This document shows positions 51,622 to 60,457 of a DNA stretch of 64,000 bases, one piece after another. Position 1 is the first letter of the stretch. Each line of letters starts with the position of its first letter. Location of the stretch: positions 1-64,000 of the forward strand of contig CAKUNE010000004.1 of NCBI GenBank assembly GCA_934668345.1. The letters run 5' to 3'. This DNA is from an uncultured Collinsella sp. Its GTDB lineage: Bacteria > Actinomycetota > Coriobacteriia > Coriobacteriales > Coriobacteriaceae. Made by a program: the position numbers and the translations under genes. Under the pieces are notes generated by a model, which was given only the letters and a program-made list of their open reading frames with translations, was not told the DNA's origin and ran no database searches.

Positions 51622-54600
51622 ATGTCCACTTCTTCAACCGATCCACGCGCTGCGGCCGCCGCGCTGCTGGTACCCGGCACCACCTGCCATGGCTTTGCCG
51701 TCGAGCGCTGCGAGTCCGTGCCCGAGCTCGACTCGGACGCCTACGTGCTGCGTCACACCGCCTCGGGCGCGCGCCTGCTGTACCTGGCGTGCGACGACGA
51801 GAACAAGGCCTTCGCCATTGGCTTTAAGACGCCGCCGGCCGATTCCACCGGCGTGTTCCATATTCTTGAGCACTCGGTGCTGTGCGGGTCGGCCAAGTTC
51901 CCCGTCAAGGAGCCGTTTGTCGACCTGATCAAGAGCTCCATGCAGACGTTCCTCAACGCCATGACCTACCCCGACAAAACCATCTACCCCGTCGCCACCA
52001 CCAACGAGCAGGACCTGTACAACCTGATGGACGTGTACCTGGACGCGGTGTTCAACCCGGCTATCTATACCAAGCCCACCATTTTTGAGCAGGAGGGCTG
52101 GCACTACGAGCTGGACCTGCCGGAGAGCGCCGAGGGCGAGGACGACGCCGGTGAGGCCCGCGCCCAGGACCTGCACGCGGGCACGCTGCGCTATAACGGC
52201 GTGGTGTTCAACGAAATGAAGGGCGCGTTGTCCGACCCCATGAGCGTGCTGGACGACGCCGTCAACGCCGCGCTCTATCCCGACACCGCCTATGCGCACG
52301 AGAGCGGCGGTGACCCGCGCGCGATTCCCGCGCTCACCTACGAGCAGTTCCTGGACACGCACGCGCGCCACTACAATCCTTCCAACTCCTACATCACGCT
52401 CTACGGCGACCTGGACGTGGACCGCGCGCTGGCGTTTTTGGACGAGCGCTATCTGTCGCAGTCGAGTGCCGCGAGCCGCCGCATGGGCGCCGCCGTTGCC
52501 GACGGCGAGGACCCGTCCGCGCTGGCGCCCAATCCGCTGGACGTGCAGGCGCCTGTGACCTGCGAGTACAAGCGCGTCGAGATGGCCACCACGCCCGAGA
52601 ACGCCCTGGTGGGCCTGGGCCTGGTGCTGGGTAACGCGCTCGACCGCAAGCGCACCATCGCGGCGGATATCCTGTTCGAGGCACTGCTGGGGTCCAACGA
52701 GGCGCCGGTTAAGAAGGCCATTCTGGCGGCAGGCCTGGGCGGCAACGTGGTGAGCTACACCGCGGCCGAGTGTCTGCAGCCCTATGAGCTCATTATGCTG
52801 CAAAATGCGCAGCCCGGTGTGGCGCGCGAGCTGCGCCGCGTGTTCCAGGACGCCTGCCGCGACCTGTGCGAGCACGGTGTTCCGCGCGAGCGCCTGGAGG
52901 CCATCATCAGCAGCAACGAGTACGACCTGCGCCAGCGCGACTACGGCATCGCCGACGGCGTGGCCATTGCGTGCGACGCGCTGAGCACGTGGCTCTACGA
53001 TGACGACGCCGCGACGCTGGCACTCAAGTACGGTCCGGTGTACGAGGAGCTGCGCGGCGAGCTGGACGGCAGCTACTTTGAGGATCTGTTGCGCGAGCTG
53101 GTGCTGGAGAACGATCACATGGCGCTGGTCGAGCTGGTGCCGGTGGACGCCGCCGAGGGCGCGGAGAGCGCCGAGGCCGCCGAGCTGGCTACCAAGCGCG
53201 ATGCCATGACCGATGCCGAGCTGGCCGACGTGGTCGAGCGCACGGCCGCGCTGCGTGCCGCACAGGAGGCCGAGGACACGCCCGAGGCCAAGGCCACGCT
53301 GCCGCGCCTGCGCGTGTCCGACATTGGCGAGGCGCGCCCCGAGCCGCCGCTGGTCGTGGACACAACCGCGCCCATCCCCTGTCTGCGTCACGGCATTCCC
53401 ACCAATCGCTTGGCCTACGCCATGCAGTACTTCGACCTAAGCTGCGTCGCATTTGAGGACCTGCCCTATGTGACGCTGCTCTGCCGCCTGCTCAAGCAGC
53501 TGCCCACGCGCGAGCATTCGGCCGAGGAGCTCGACAACTTGCTCGCCGGCAAGCTGGGCTTTTTGAGCTTTACGACCGAGGTCATGACGCAGCCCGACGT
53601 GGACGGCGTGCGCCCCTACCTGCTGGTGAGCGCCGGCGCCCTGTCCGAGAAGATCGATGCGCTGGCGAGTCTGCCGCGCGAGGTGTGGTCGAGCACGCTT
53701 TTGGCGGACGCCGACGCGGACCGCGTGCGCGACGTGCTCACGCAGATTCGCATTGGTCTTGAGCAGGGCTTCATTAACAACGGCCACTCGGCGGCACTGG
53801 GTCGCGCGATGAGCTACAGCTCGCCTTCGGCCGTGGTGCGCGAGCAGCTCTCGGGCGTGGACTTCTACCTGTTCCTGCGCGATCTGCTCGAGCACTTTGA
53901 CGAGCGCCTGGACGGACTGCGCGCCAAGCTTGCCGAGCTGGCGGCCCGCATCTTTGTGGCCGATGGCTGCATGGCGAGCTTCACCGGCAGCGATGAGGAC
54001 TTTGACGCGTACTGGGATGCCGCAGGCGACCTGGGGCTGGGCGTGGGCGACGGCACCGGTGCTAGCCGCGGCGCGCTCGTGGTGCCGGCGCCGTGCGACC
54101 GCCACGAGGCCTTCGTCATCCCCAGCGATATCTGCTTTGCGGCGCGCGCGTGCGACCCGCGCCGTCTAGGCATTGACGTGACGGGCGCCTGGGCCGTGGC
54201 TGCCAACGCGCTCTCCTACGACTACCTGTGGAACGAGATCCGCGTGAAGGGTGGCGCGTACGGCTGCGGTTTCCGCGCGGCCGGCGAGCGTCAGACGGCG
54301 TTCTACACCTACCGCGATCCCGCGATCGATCCCTCGATTGAGCGTGTGGAGCGCGCGGGCGCATGGCTCGGTAGCTTTGAGCCCGACGAGGCCGCCTTCG
54401 AAGGCTTTATCGTGAGCTGTGTGAGCGGCATGGACGCGCCGGTGAAGCCGTACGCGCTCACCAAGCGCCGCAACACGACCTACCTGGCAGGGCTCGATCC
54501 GCACGCACGTGAGGAGCGTCGCGCCCAGATGCTCGCAGCCACGCCCGCTGAGCTGCGTTCGCTCGGCACCGATGTGACGCGCATCGCAGCCGAGTCGCCC

Positions 54601-54675
54601 ACCTGCGTCTTCGGCGGCCGCGAAGTCATCGCCAAGAGCAACGCCGGCTTCAACGTAGTCGACCTGCTCGCCTAG
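51622..54675 (+). CDS. M16C (insulinase-type, PreP-like) metallopeptidase
   Basis: 1017 aa, family M16C. The inverted zinc motif is GVFHILEHSVLCGS (HxxEH near residue 84), with the downstream metal-binding Glu in LRYNGVVFNEMKGALSDPM. Two M16 halves of about 500 residues joined by a linker (residues about 515-570) clamp around peptide substrates, as in PreP. No signal peptide, so probably cytoplasmic peptide clearance. AAAGGAG before the ATG at 51622; the long N-terminal in-frame extension from 51448 lacks one. Followed by hairpins. Confidence 0.94.
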   Translation: MSTSSTDPRAAAAALLVPGTTCHGFAVERCESVPELDSDAYVLRHTASGARLLYLACDDENKAFAIGFKTPPADSTGVFHILEHSVLCGSAKFPVKEPFVDLIKSSMQTFLNAMTYPDKTIYPVATTNEQDLYNLMDVYLDAVFNPAIYTKPTIFEQEGWHYELDLPESAEGEDDAGEARAQDLHAGTLRYNGVVFNEMKGALSDPMSVLDDAVNAALYPDTAYAHESGGDPRAIPALTYEQFLDTHARHYNPSNSYITLYGDLDVDRALAFLDERYLSQSSAASRRMGAAVADGEDPSALAPNPLDVQAPVTCEYKRVEMATTPENALVGLGLVLGNALDRKRTIAADILFEALLGSNEAPVKKAILAAGLGGNVVSYTAAECLQPYELIMLQNAQPGVARELRRVFQDACRDLCEHGVPRERLEAIISSNEYDLRQRDYGIADGVAIACDALSTWLYDDDAATLALKYGPVYEELRGELDGSYFEDLLRELVLENDHMALVELVPVDAAEGAESAEAAELATKRDAMTDAELADVVERTAALRAAQEAEDTPEAKATLPRLRVSDIGEARPEPPLVVDTTAPIPCLRHGIPTNRLAYAMQYFDLSCVAFEDLPYVTLLCRLLKQLPTREHSAEELDNLLAGKLGFLSFTTEVMTQPDVDGVRPYLLVSAGALSEKIDALASLPREVWSSTLLADADADRVRDVLTQIRIGLEQGFINNGHSAALGRAMSYSSPSAVVREQLSGVDFYLFLRDLLEHFDERLDGLRAKLAELAARIFVADGCMASFTGSDEDFDAYWDAAGDLGLGVGDGTGASRGALVVPAPCDRHEAFVIPSDICFAARACDPRRLGIDVTGAWAVAANALSYDYLWNEIRVKGGAYGCGFRAAGERQTAFYTYRDPAIDPSIERVERAGAWLGSFEPDEAAFEGFIVSCVSGMDAPVKPYALTKRRNTTYLAGLDPHAREERRAQMLAATPAELRSLGTDVTRIAAESPTCVFGGREVIAKSNAGFNVVDLLA

Positions 54676-54687
54676 CCACAGCAAGCA

Positions 54688-54726
54688 AAACCACCACAAA
54701 GGGGACAGGCACCTTTGTGGTGGTTT
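54688..54726 (+). terminator. Terminator-like hairpin after the M16C gene
   Basis: AAACCACCACAAAGG / CCTTTGTGGTGGTTT, 15 bp perfect stem with loop GGACAGGCA, just after the M16C stop. The loop contains GGACAGG, related to the REP-like repeats next to it. Confidence 0.7.
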
Positions 54727-54743
54727 CGACATTTGCCCAGATA

Positions 54744-54782
54744 AAACCTGCCAAAATAAACCTGTCCCTTTTTGGTAGGTTT
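54744..54782. repeat. REP-like hairpin repeat, copy 3
   Basis: AAACCTGCCAAA ... TTTGGTAGGTTT with the loop CAAAATAAACCTGTCCC shared with 2830-2850. It lies just before the formyl-THF cyclo-ligase gene. Confidence 0.75.
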
Positions 54783-54798
54783 CGGAGAGGGGGCTAGG

Positions 54799-55395
54799 AT
54801 GGATAAGGCTGAGTTGCGGCGGGCGGTAATTGCTCGGCGCGATGCTCTTGATTTGGATGTGCGGGCGGCAAAGTCTGCCGTTATCTGTGCGCAGCTTGTT
54901 GAGCTGTTGGAGCGCTCGGATTCGGCGACGCCGCGTACCGTCGCCGTCTATGCCGCCATGGGTTCCGAGGCAAACCCAGCCGCGTTTGCCGCCGCGGCCG
55001 CCAAACGCGGCTGGCGCGTGGCCTATCCGTGCATGCTCTCGGCAATTGATGCCGCAGCTTGTGGCCAGCGCATGTGCATGAGGGCAGTTGCCGCCGACGA
55101 TGCATCCGCGGCACCGTTTATCGCCCACCCCACGCGGGCCTTCGCGGCCACGGACATCGACAGCAGCCGCTTCCCTATCGTGCCCGTCGAAGCTCTCAAC
55201 ATGATCGTCGTGCCGCTCGTAGCCTTCGACCGCGCCGGCGCGCGTCTGGGCTACGGCGGCGGTTGCTACGACCGCTACCTGCCCACTATTTCGCCCGCAT
55301 GCCACGTTATCGGCATTGCCTTTGACGAGCAGCGCGTCGACGACGTTCCCACCGACGCCCACGACCTGCCGCTGCCCAACATCATCAGCGCCTAA
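54799..55395 (+). CDS. 5-formyltetrahydrofolate cyclo-ligase
   Basis: 198 aa. Converts 5-formyl-THF to 5,10-methenyl-THF with ATP. Recognisable by VPLVAFDRAGARLGYGGGCY, the family's C-terminal glycine motif, and by a phosphate-binding-like N-terminus (MDKAELRRAVIARRDALDLD). Start ATG at 54799, with a purine-rich GGAGAGGGGG upstream. Followed by a repeat array and the nuclease-like gene (opposite strand). Confidence 0.9.
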   Translation: MDKAELRRAVIARRDALDLDVRAAKSAVICAQLVELLERSDSATPRTVAVYAAMGSEANPAAFAAAAAKRGWRVAYPCMLSAIDAAACGQRMCMRAVAADDASAAPFIAHPTRAFAATDIDSSRFPIVPVEALNMIVVPLVAFDRAGARLGYGGGCYDRYLPTISPACHVIGIAFDEQRVDDVPTDAHDLPLPNIISA

Positions 55396-55423
55396 CCGCT
55401 GGCGGGCTGCACCCCACAAAAAT

Positions 55424-55645
55424 GAGCGTGGAAAATCTCCCACTTTGAGCCCCCTTACGAGCCAAAAACGGGAGATTATCCACGCTCATGTTGCAAACGT
55501 CCGTTTTTCCACGCTCGTATGTCCAGATTTCCACGCTCATTCGGCAAGCGTCCGAAAATCCACGCTCGTGTGTCCGATAATCCACGCTCAATCAATGCGC
55601 GTCCAGATTTCCGCGCTCGTGTGTCCGATTATCCACGCTCGTGCA
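55424..55645. repeat. TCCACGCTC repeat array A
   Basis: Starts with a hairpin of 18-bp arms (GAGCGTGGA-AAATCTCCC and the complement; 55424-55487), then tandem copies of a roughly 22-bp unit with TCCACGCTC, GTGTGTCCGA and AT-rich joints. At least six units, each slightly altered. It lies between the formyl-THF cyclo-ligase (plus) and the nuclease-like gene, just after the nuclease stop codon. Confidence 0.8.
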
Positions 55646-55666
55646 GCCTAACGTCCTGTAACCGTC

Positions 55667-56629
55667 TCAGCAGGCACGCGGCACGCCGGCAACCTTGAGC
55701 TTGCGATCGAGCTTTGTCGGATCCCTTAGGTCATCCCAGCACAAGCGCACAATCTTGCAGTTATCGAGCATCGAAAGCCTCGACTCGCGCTGGCGCTCGT
55801 CAAATTGCGCCTTTGCGAGCTTGCCCTCCTCCGCCGCCTTCTCGCTTTTAACGAATCCGTCAAATTCCCCAATAATCAACCGGTCACCCACGCGCCACAA
55901 ATAGTCAACGCGATACGGCCTTCCCGGCTCAACCGGATCGAACAGCTCAACTTGCAGCTCCGGAACCTGCCAGCCGCGCTCGATCATCAGCGCCCGCGCC
56001 TTGGACTCGCCGCCGCTTTCCGACAGGCCGTCGGCACACCGTGCAACCCTGCGCGCCGTCACAACACCGCGGTGATTCAAGCCAAGCTTGTTAACTGCCT
56101 CAATGAGATGTTCCTTCGACAAAAGCTGCTCATGGAGCGCCGAGTCCGCAATGATCAGCCCTTCGACAAACGATGCTTCGACCAGGCAATCCACAATCGT
56201 TTGATCGATATCGGTCACGGCAATATCCATCTGGCTTGCCCGTGTTCGATAAGCATACCGATGGCGAATGACCTGAGAGCCCGGCGTCGTCGATTGCGCC
56301 GGCGCCACGGCGATATGGATGTGCGTCAAATTGGCATGCGAAACCGAAAGGCCATAGATAACAGCCGCCGTATAGGAGCAAAACGTCCAGTCGGGGCGCT
56401 TTTGCGCAAGCGCCCGTACCCGATGCAGATAACGCTGCCGAAACTTGAGCTCGGACCAGTATTCCGGACGCGCATACAGTCCCGGCATGACCACTTCGAG
56501 ACTTCCCGCCGCCGCCCGCCGCTCAATCTGCTTTGCCTCCGCCGTCGTGCGCGCGTACACGCAGCTCATCTGCTGCTCGCACGCTTTAATGTGGCCCGTG
56601 AGTCTTTGATTCGCCGTCATGTTTGCCAT
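55667..56629 (-). CDS. Endonuclease-like DUF559/AbiEi-type protein
   Basis: 320 aa. The N-terminal part (TAEAKQIERRAAAGSLEVVM, PGLYARPEYW) resembles the AbiEi-type winged helix of type IV antitoxin-like proteins, as found in Actinobacteria. The C-terminal part YRVDYLWRVGDRLIIGEFDG, ending in NCKIVRLCWDDLRDPTKLDR, has the D...E.D/K layout of a PD-(D/E)xK (Vsr/DUF559) nuclease. Start ATG 56627-56629 follows GGGAGG. It is single, has no partner toxin, and is flanked by two related repeat arrays. A mobile or defence role is possible but unproven. Confidence 0.7.
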   Translation of the reverse strand: MANMTANQRLTGHIKACEQQMSCVYARTTAEAKQIERRAAAGSLEVVMPGLYARPEYWSELKFRQRYLHRVRALAQKRPDWTFCSYTAAVIYGLSVSHANLTHIHIAVAPAQSTTPGSQVIRHRYAYRTRASQMDIAVTDIDQTIVDCLVEASFVEGLIIADSALHEQLLSKEHLIEAVNKLGLNHRGVVTARRVARCADGLSESGGESKARALMIERGWQVPELQVELFDPVEPGRPYRVDYLWRVGDRLIIGEFDGFVKSEKAAEEGKLAKAQFDERQRESRLSMLDNCKIVRLCWDDLRDPTKLDRKLKVAGVPRAC

Positions 56630-56926
56630 GTCGCCTCCCAACTCTTGGAACGGCGCAAACGTACCAGACGGTTTAATGCGAAGTCTGACCAGATGCTGTC
56701 CAGGCGCCGACCAAATGCTTGACGGTTTTGGACGTTTTGGGCTGATGGCTTATATCTGCAGGTAGGGCGGTTGTCGAGAGGTCCCTGTCTCCACATTTTA
56801 AGGCCTAAAAAGCCGTCGATTTCTTTGAAAGAAAATATGCCGTGGATCAAAACTACCTAGTTTGTGACATGGTCCGTATGTACTCGACGCGTGATGGGGC
56901 CGCCGGTACGACGGCTGAAGAAAATT

Positions 56927-57066
56927 GAGCGTGGAAAATCTCCCGTTTTGAGCCCGTTCCTCGGCCAAAAATGGGAGATTATCCACGCTCGTTTTCAAAC
57001 GTCCGAAAATCCACGCTCGTGTGTCCGATAATCCACGCTCGTGTGTCCGATAATCCACGCTCGTGC
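56927..57066. repeat. TCCACGCTC repeat array B
   Basis: Same architecture as array A: an 18-bp-arm hairpin (56927-56990) and three tandem units of TCCACGCTCGTGTGTCCGAT type. It lies just after the metA stop codon, with the same orientation as array A. The 300 bp between the nuclease start and this array has no gene; it contains CAAAACTA-cc-TAGTTTG at about 56849. Confidence 0.8.
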
Positions 57067-57099
57067 AGAGCAACGCTCCGCAAGCGCCACAGTCGCAGC

Positions 57100-58026
57100 C
57101 TAGTGCTCCTCGCCGGCGCGGGCCAGGTCGTAGGGCGTGGTCTGGTAGACGTAATAGTTGAGCCAGTTGGTGTAGAACAGCTGAGCCTGGCTGCGCCAGA
57201 CGTTGCGCGGCTCGGCGGTGGGATCGTCACCCGGGAAGTAATGCGCCGGCACCTCCGGATTGAGCCCGCGCTTCACGTCGCGCTCGTACTCCAGGCGCAA
57301 TGTGTCGGTATCGTACTCGGGATGGCCAAAGACAAAGAAACGGCGGCTGTCGGTCGACTTGACGATGTATAGGCCTACCTCGTCGGATACGGCCACGACC
57401 TCAAGCTGCGGCTCGGCCTCCACGTCCTCGCGGCGCACGTCGGTGTTGCGCGAATGCACGGCATAGAAGCGGTCGTCGAAGCCGCGGACCAGCGGGCTTT
57501 GCGGCTTCACCAAATAATGCTCGAACACGCCACTTGCCTTGGCCGGTAAATCGTACTTCTGAATGCCGTAATGGTGATACAGGCCAGCTTGCGCGCCCCA
57601 GCAAATGTGCAGCGTGGAGTGCACGTGCGTGGTGGACCAGTCCATGATCTGGCAGAGCTCGGGCCAGTAGTCGACCTCCTCGAACGGCATCTGCTCCACG
57701 GGCGCGCCCGTGATAATCAGGCCGTCGTAGTGGATGTCGCGGATGTCGTCGAACGTGCGGTAGAACGTCTCCAGGTGACCGGCGCTCACGTGCGTGGCCT
57801 CGTGCGTCTTGGTGCGCAGCAGGTCAACCTCTACCTGCAGCGGCGTGTTGGAGAGCTTGCGCATGATCTGCGTCTCGGTGGCGATCTTGGTGGGCATGAG
57901 GTTGAGGATGAGCACGCGCAGCGGGCGGATGTCCTGATGCAGCGCGCGGTACTCGGTCATGACAAAGATGTTCTCGCTCTCGAGCTGCGCGGCGGCAGGG
58001 AGGGCGTCGGGAATGCGAATGGGCAT
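57100..58026 (-). CDS. metA: Homoserine O-acyltransferase (acetyl type predicted)
   Basis: 308 aa. First step of the methionine branch. Catalytic Cys in [15 protein letters not shown] (about residue 142), with His and Glu in the C-terminal [17 protein letters not shown]. At the substrate-specificity site the sequence reads [15 protein letters not shown]: Glu where E. coli MetA has Gly. In characterised enzymes Glu here favours acetyl-CoA, so acetyl transfer is predicted. The start is [20 protein letters not shown] at 58026. The repeat array B follows the stop. Confidence 0.93.
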   Translation of the reverse strand: MPIRIPDALPAAAQLESENIFVMTEYRALHQDIRPLRVLILNLMPTKIATETQIMRKLSNTPLQVEVDLLRTKTHEATHVSAGHLETFYRTFDDIRDIHYDGLIITGAPVEQMPFEEVDYWPELCQIMDWSTTHVHSTLHICWGAQAGLYHHYGIQKYDLPAKASGVFEHYLVKPQSPLVRGFDDRFYAVHSRNTDVRREDVEAEPQLEVVAVSDEVGLYIVKSTDSRRFFVFGHPEYDTDTLRLEYERDVKRGLNPEVPAHYFPGDDPTAEPRNVWRSQAQLFYTNWLNYYVYQTTPYDLARAGEEH

Positions 58027-58162
58027 GGATGCTCCTTATGAGTCAGTTGCAGCTATGGTACAACGAGCGGCCCCATCCGCGCGAGCACATCGCCCCGCGA
58101 TGCCGTCAGCGGCCCAAAACGCCCCAAAAGTAGAAATTAAGGCATGTCCCAAAAATCTACTG

Positions 58163-58200
58163 CACTTTAGCCTAGCAAAGTGATGGCATGACGCTACAAT
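58163..58200 (+). promoter_or_regulatory. Promoter/operator region of the dehydrogenase gene
   Basis: CACTTT-agcctagc-AAAGTG, an inverted repeat at 58163-58182, sits upstream of a -10-like TACAAT at 58195-58200, in a position suited to a repressor. The -35 box is poorly defined. Confidence 0.4.
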
Positions 58201-58237
58201 GGTTCGACGCGAAAAACTCGGCCGAAAGGATACTCAT

Positions 58238-59215
58238 ATGTACCAGACGCGTAAGATCGGTGTGGTCGGCCAGGGCCACGTAGGAGCACATGTCGCCAAC
58301 AGCCTGCTCATGCAGGGCATTGCCGATGAGCTGTACCTGTGCGATATCAACGAGGCCAAGGTGACGTCCGAGGTCCAGGACCTGCGCGACTCCCTTTCGT
58401 TTGTCCCGTATAACACCAAGATCGTCAACTGCTACGACCACTACGAGGAGCTGGCCTGCTGCGACGTCATCGTCAACGCCGCCGGTAAGGTCGCGCTGGC
58501 CGCCGGCAACCGCGACGGCGAGCTGTTCTTTACCACCGACGCCGCCCGCACCTTTGCCAAGCGCATCGTCGACGCCGGCTTCGACGGCATCTTCGTGAGC
58601 ATTTCCAACCCCTGCGACGTCGTGTGCACCGAGCTGTGGCACCTGACCGGCTACGATCCCAAGAAGATCATCGGCTCGGGCTGTGGCCTGGATTCCGCCC
58701 GACTGCGCACCGAGATCTCCAAGAAGGTCGGCGTGAGCCCCAAGTCCGTCGACGCCTACATGATCGGCGAGCACGGCTTTAGCCAGCTGGCCGCCTTTAA
58801 GGCCGCAACCATCGCCGGCAAGAGCCTCATCGAGCTTCAGGCCGAGAACCCCGACAAGTATGCCTTCGACCACATGGAGGTCGAGGAGCTCGCGCGCAAG
58901 GGCGGCTATGTGACCTACCAGGGCAAGCAGTGCACCGAGTACGCCGTCGCCAACTCCGCCGCGCGTGTCTGCGCCGCCGTGCTGCACAACGAGCACGCCG
59001 TGCTTTCCGCCTCCACGCTTATGACCGGCCAGTATGGCGAGGAGGGCATCTTCACCTCCCTGCCGTGCGTAATCGGCGCCGAGGGCGTCGAGGAGATCTA
59101 CACGCTCAACCTGTCTGAGCACGAGCTCGAGGGCTTCCACAAGAGCTGCCAGCACATCCGCGACAACATCGCCCAGCTCGACTGGTGGGACGCCGAGGCC
59201 TACGACGCAAAGTAG
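58238..59215 (+). CDS. L-2-hydroxyacid dehydrogenase (LDH/L-2-hydroxyisocaproate type)
   Basis: 325 aa, LDH/MDH superfamily. NAD-binding N-terminus MYQTRKIGVVGQGHVGAHVA, the catalytic His in DAYMIGEHGFSQLAAF (about residue 180), and substrate-binding Arg in GLDSARLRTEIS. The region NAAGKVALAAGNRDGELFF replaces the usual LDH loop, and RKGGYVTYQGKQCTEYAVANSA resembles L-2-hydroxyisocaproate dehydrogenases. It reduces a 2-keto acid with NADH; pyruvate or branched 2-keto acids are possible. AAAGGA precedes the ATG. Strong terminator after. Confidence 0.85.
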   Translation: MYQTRKIGVVGQGHVGAHVANSLLMQGIADELYLCDINEAKVTSEVQDLRDSLSFVPYNTKIVNCYDHYEELACCDVIVNAAGKVALAAGNRDGELFFTTDAARTFAKRIVDAGFDGIFVSISNPCDVVCTELWHLTGYDPKKIIGSGCGLDSARLRTEISKKVGVSPKSVDAYMIGEHGFSQLAAFKAATIAGKSLIELQAENPDKYAFDHMEVEELARKGGYVTYQGKQCTEYAVANSAARVCAAVLHNEHAVLSASTLMTGQYGEEGIFTSLPCVIGAEGVEEIYTLNLSEHELEGFHKSCQHIRDNIAQLDWWDAEAYDAK

Positions 59216-59257
59216 GTCGTTGGCTGCCGCAACCCTGCGAATCTAAGCGCGATACTA

Positions 59258-59298
59258 AGCGGGCCGCGCCGGAAACCCCGGCGCGGCCCGCTTTTTAC
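59258..59298 (+). terminator. Terminator of the dehydrogenase gene
   Basis: AGCGGGCCGCGCCGG / CCGGCGCGGCCCGCT, 15-bp perfect stem, followed by TTTTTA. Confidence 0.93.
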
Positions 59299-59344
59299 GC
59301 ACGCTGTTCGCTTGCGAATCGAAGGTGAATGCTTTTCCCGTTAC

Positions 59345-60313
59345 CTAGTACTGTTCGATGCCCATGTAACGACGAATCTCGGGGCTGTGGTCAAACACCT
59401 TGCCGCGGGCGGCGCGCAGCTCGCAGCTCATGTTGTAGAAGAAGATCGGCTCCAGGTACGAACGCACGCTGGCAGGCACCTCGCCCACGCCGTACTCAAG
59501 TGCGTCGAGCACCATAATCGTATCGGTGTGCGTGTTGAGGAACGCCAGCGCACGTTCCTCCATGGGGCGGCACTCGCCCGCGCCAAGCTGCACAAAGTAG
59601 AACACACCGGGCTCGGTGGCCTCGAAGGGACCGTGGAAATATTCGCCGGAGTGGATGTAGCAGCAGTGCTGCCACTGCATCTCCATGAGCGAGCAGATGG
59701 CCATGGCGTAGGTCTGGCTAAAGTTGGGTCCGGAGCCCAGGATATAGAAGAACTTGTGCTGCTGGCAGAGCTCGGCAAAGCGGGCGCCCAGCTCGGCGTT
59801 GACCTTCTCGCGGGCGGCAGGCAGCAGCGCATCCATCTGCTTGAGGCCCTCGTACATGTCGGCGAGTGCCTCGTAGCCTTCCTGCTGGTCGAGCAGCTCG
59901 GCGGCGATTAGAGCGCCGATACCCTGCGGGACCTCGGCCTGCGGCACGCCTTCGCCCCAGGGGTAGACCCAGGTGGTCCACTTGCCGTTGTCGATCTTGG
60001 AGCCCTCGCAGTCGGTGAGGGCAATGACCTCGGCACCGGCGGTCAGCGCCATCTCGCAGCCGTCGACGACCTCCTGCGTATTACCGCTGTGGCTGCAGGC
60101 GATGACGAGTGACTTCTCGCCAAGGCTCTTGGGAGCCATCAGGCAAAACTCGCGTGCCGTGTAGACCGTCGAGGTAAACGTGGTGGCCTCGCGCTTGAGC
60201 AGCTCGTTGGCCGGCATCAGGTCGATCATCGAACCGCCGCAAGCGATCCAAAAGACATTCTCAATCTTGCCCTTGCGCTCGATGATTTCCTGAACCAGAT
60301 CATGTGCGTTCAT
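59345..60313 (-). CDS. SIS-domain sugar-amine deglycase, second copy type
   Basis: 322 aa with two SIS domains. First: NVFWIACGGSMIDLMPANEL (residue 19 onward) and IACSHSGNTQEVVDGCEMAL; second: YILGSGPNFSQTYAMAICSL and CYIHSGEYFHGPFEATEPGV, where the Glu of SGEYFHGPFE is the isomerase/deglycase signature. It resembles FrlB. It differs clearly in sequence from the deglycase at 48291, and there is no PTS next to it, so it may act on another amine-sugar phosphate. Promoter region has repeated operator-like words. Confidence 0.82.
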   Translation of the reverse strand: MNAHDLVQEIIERKGKIENVFWIACGGSMIDLMPANELLKREATTFTSTVYTAREFCLMAPKSLGEKSLVIACSHSGNTQEVVDGCEMALTAGAEVIALTDCEGSKIDNGKWTTWVYPWGEGVPQAEVPQGIGALIAAELLDQQEGYEALADMYEGLKQMDALLPAAREKVNAELGARFAELCQQHKFFYILGSGPNFSQTYAMAICSLMEMQWQHCCYIHSGEYFHGPFEATEPGVFYFVQLGAGECRPMEERALAFLNTHTDTIMVLDALEYGVGEVPASVRSYLEPIFFYNMSCELRAARGKVFDHSPEIRRYMGIEQY

Positions 60314-60369
60314 CCTGATTTTCCTCCTTGTGGGGCGGCTTTGAGCGACGGCAGCTCGTACCTGCTGTC

Positions 60370-60448
60370 GTTCTATGTTGTCCTATTTATAGCACGCACG
60401 ACGACGCTCGTGAAGCCATTTCGCCAAACTTGTTCTATATTGTTCTAT
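60370..60448. promoter_or_regulatory. Paired repeats, likely operators of the adjacent GntR regulator
   Basis: GTTCTATGTTGTCCTAT (60370-60386) and GTTCTATATTGTTCTAT (60432-60448) are two related 17-mers, each made of two half sites of TTCTAT type. They lie between the GntR gene (61222-60458) and the deglycase start (60313), where they can control the deglycase promoter. Confidence 0.6.
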
Positions 60449-60457
60449 CTGTGGATG

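Noticed and set aside
55424..55645. CRISPR array
   Set aside because: Repeats of about 9-22 bp are directly adjacent and degenerate, with no unique spacers of constant length and no cas genes nearby.
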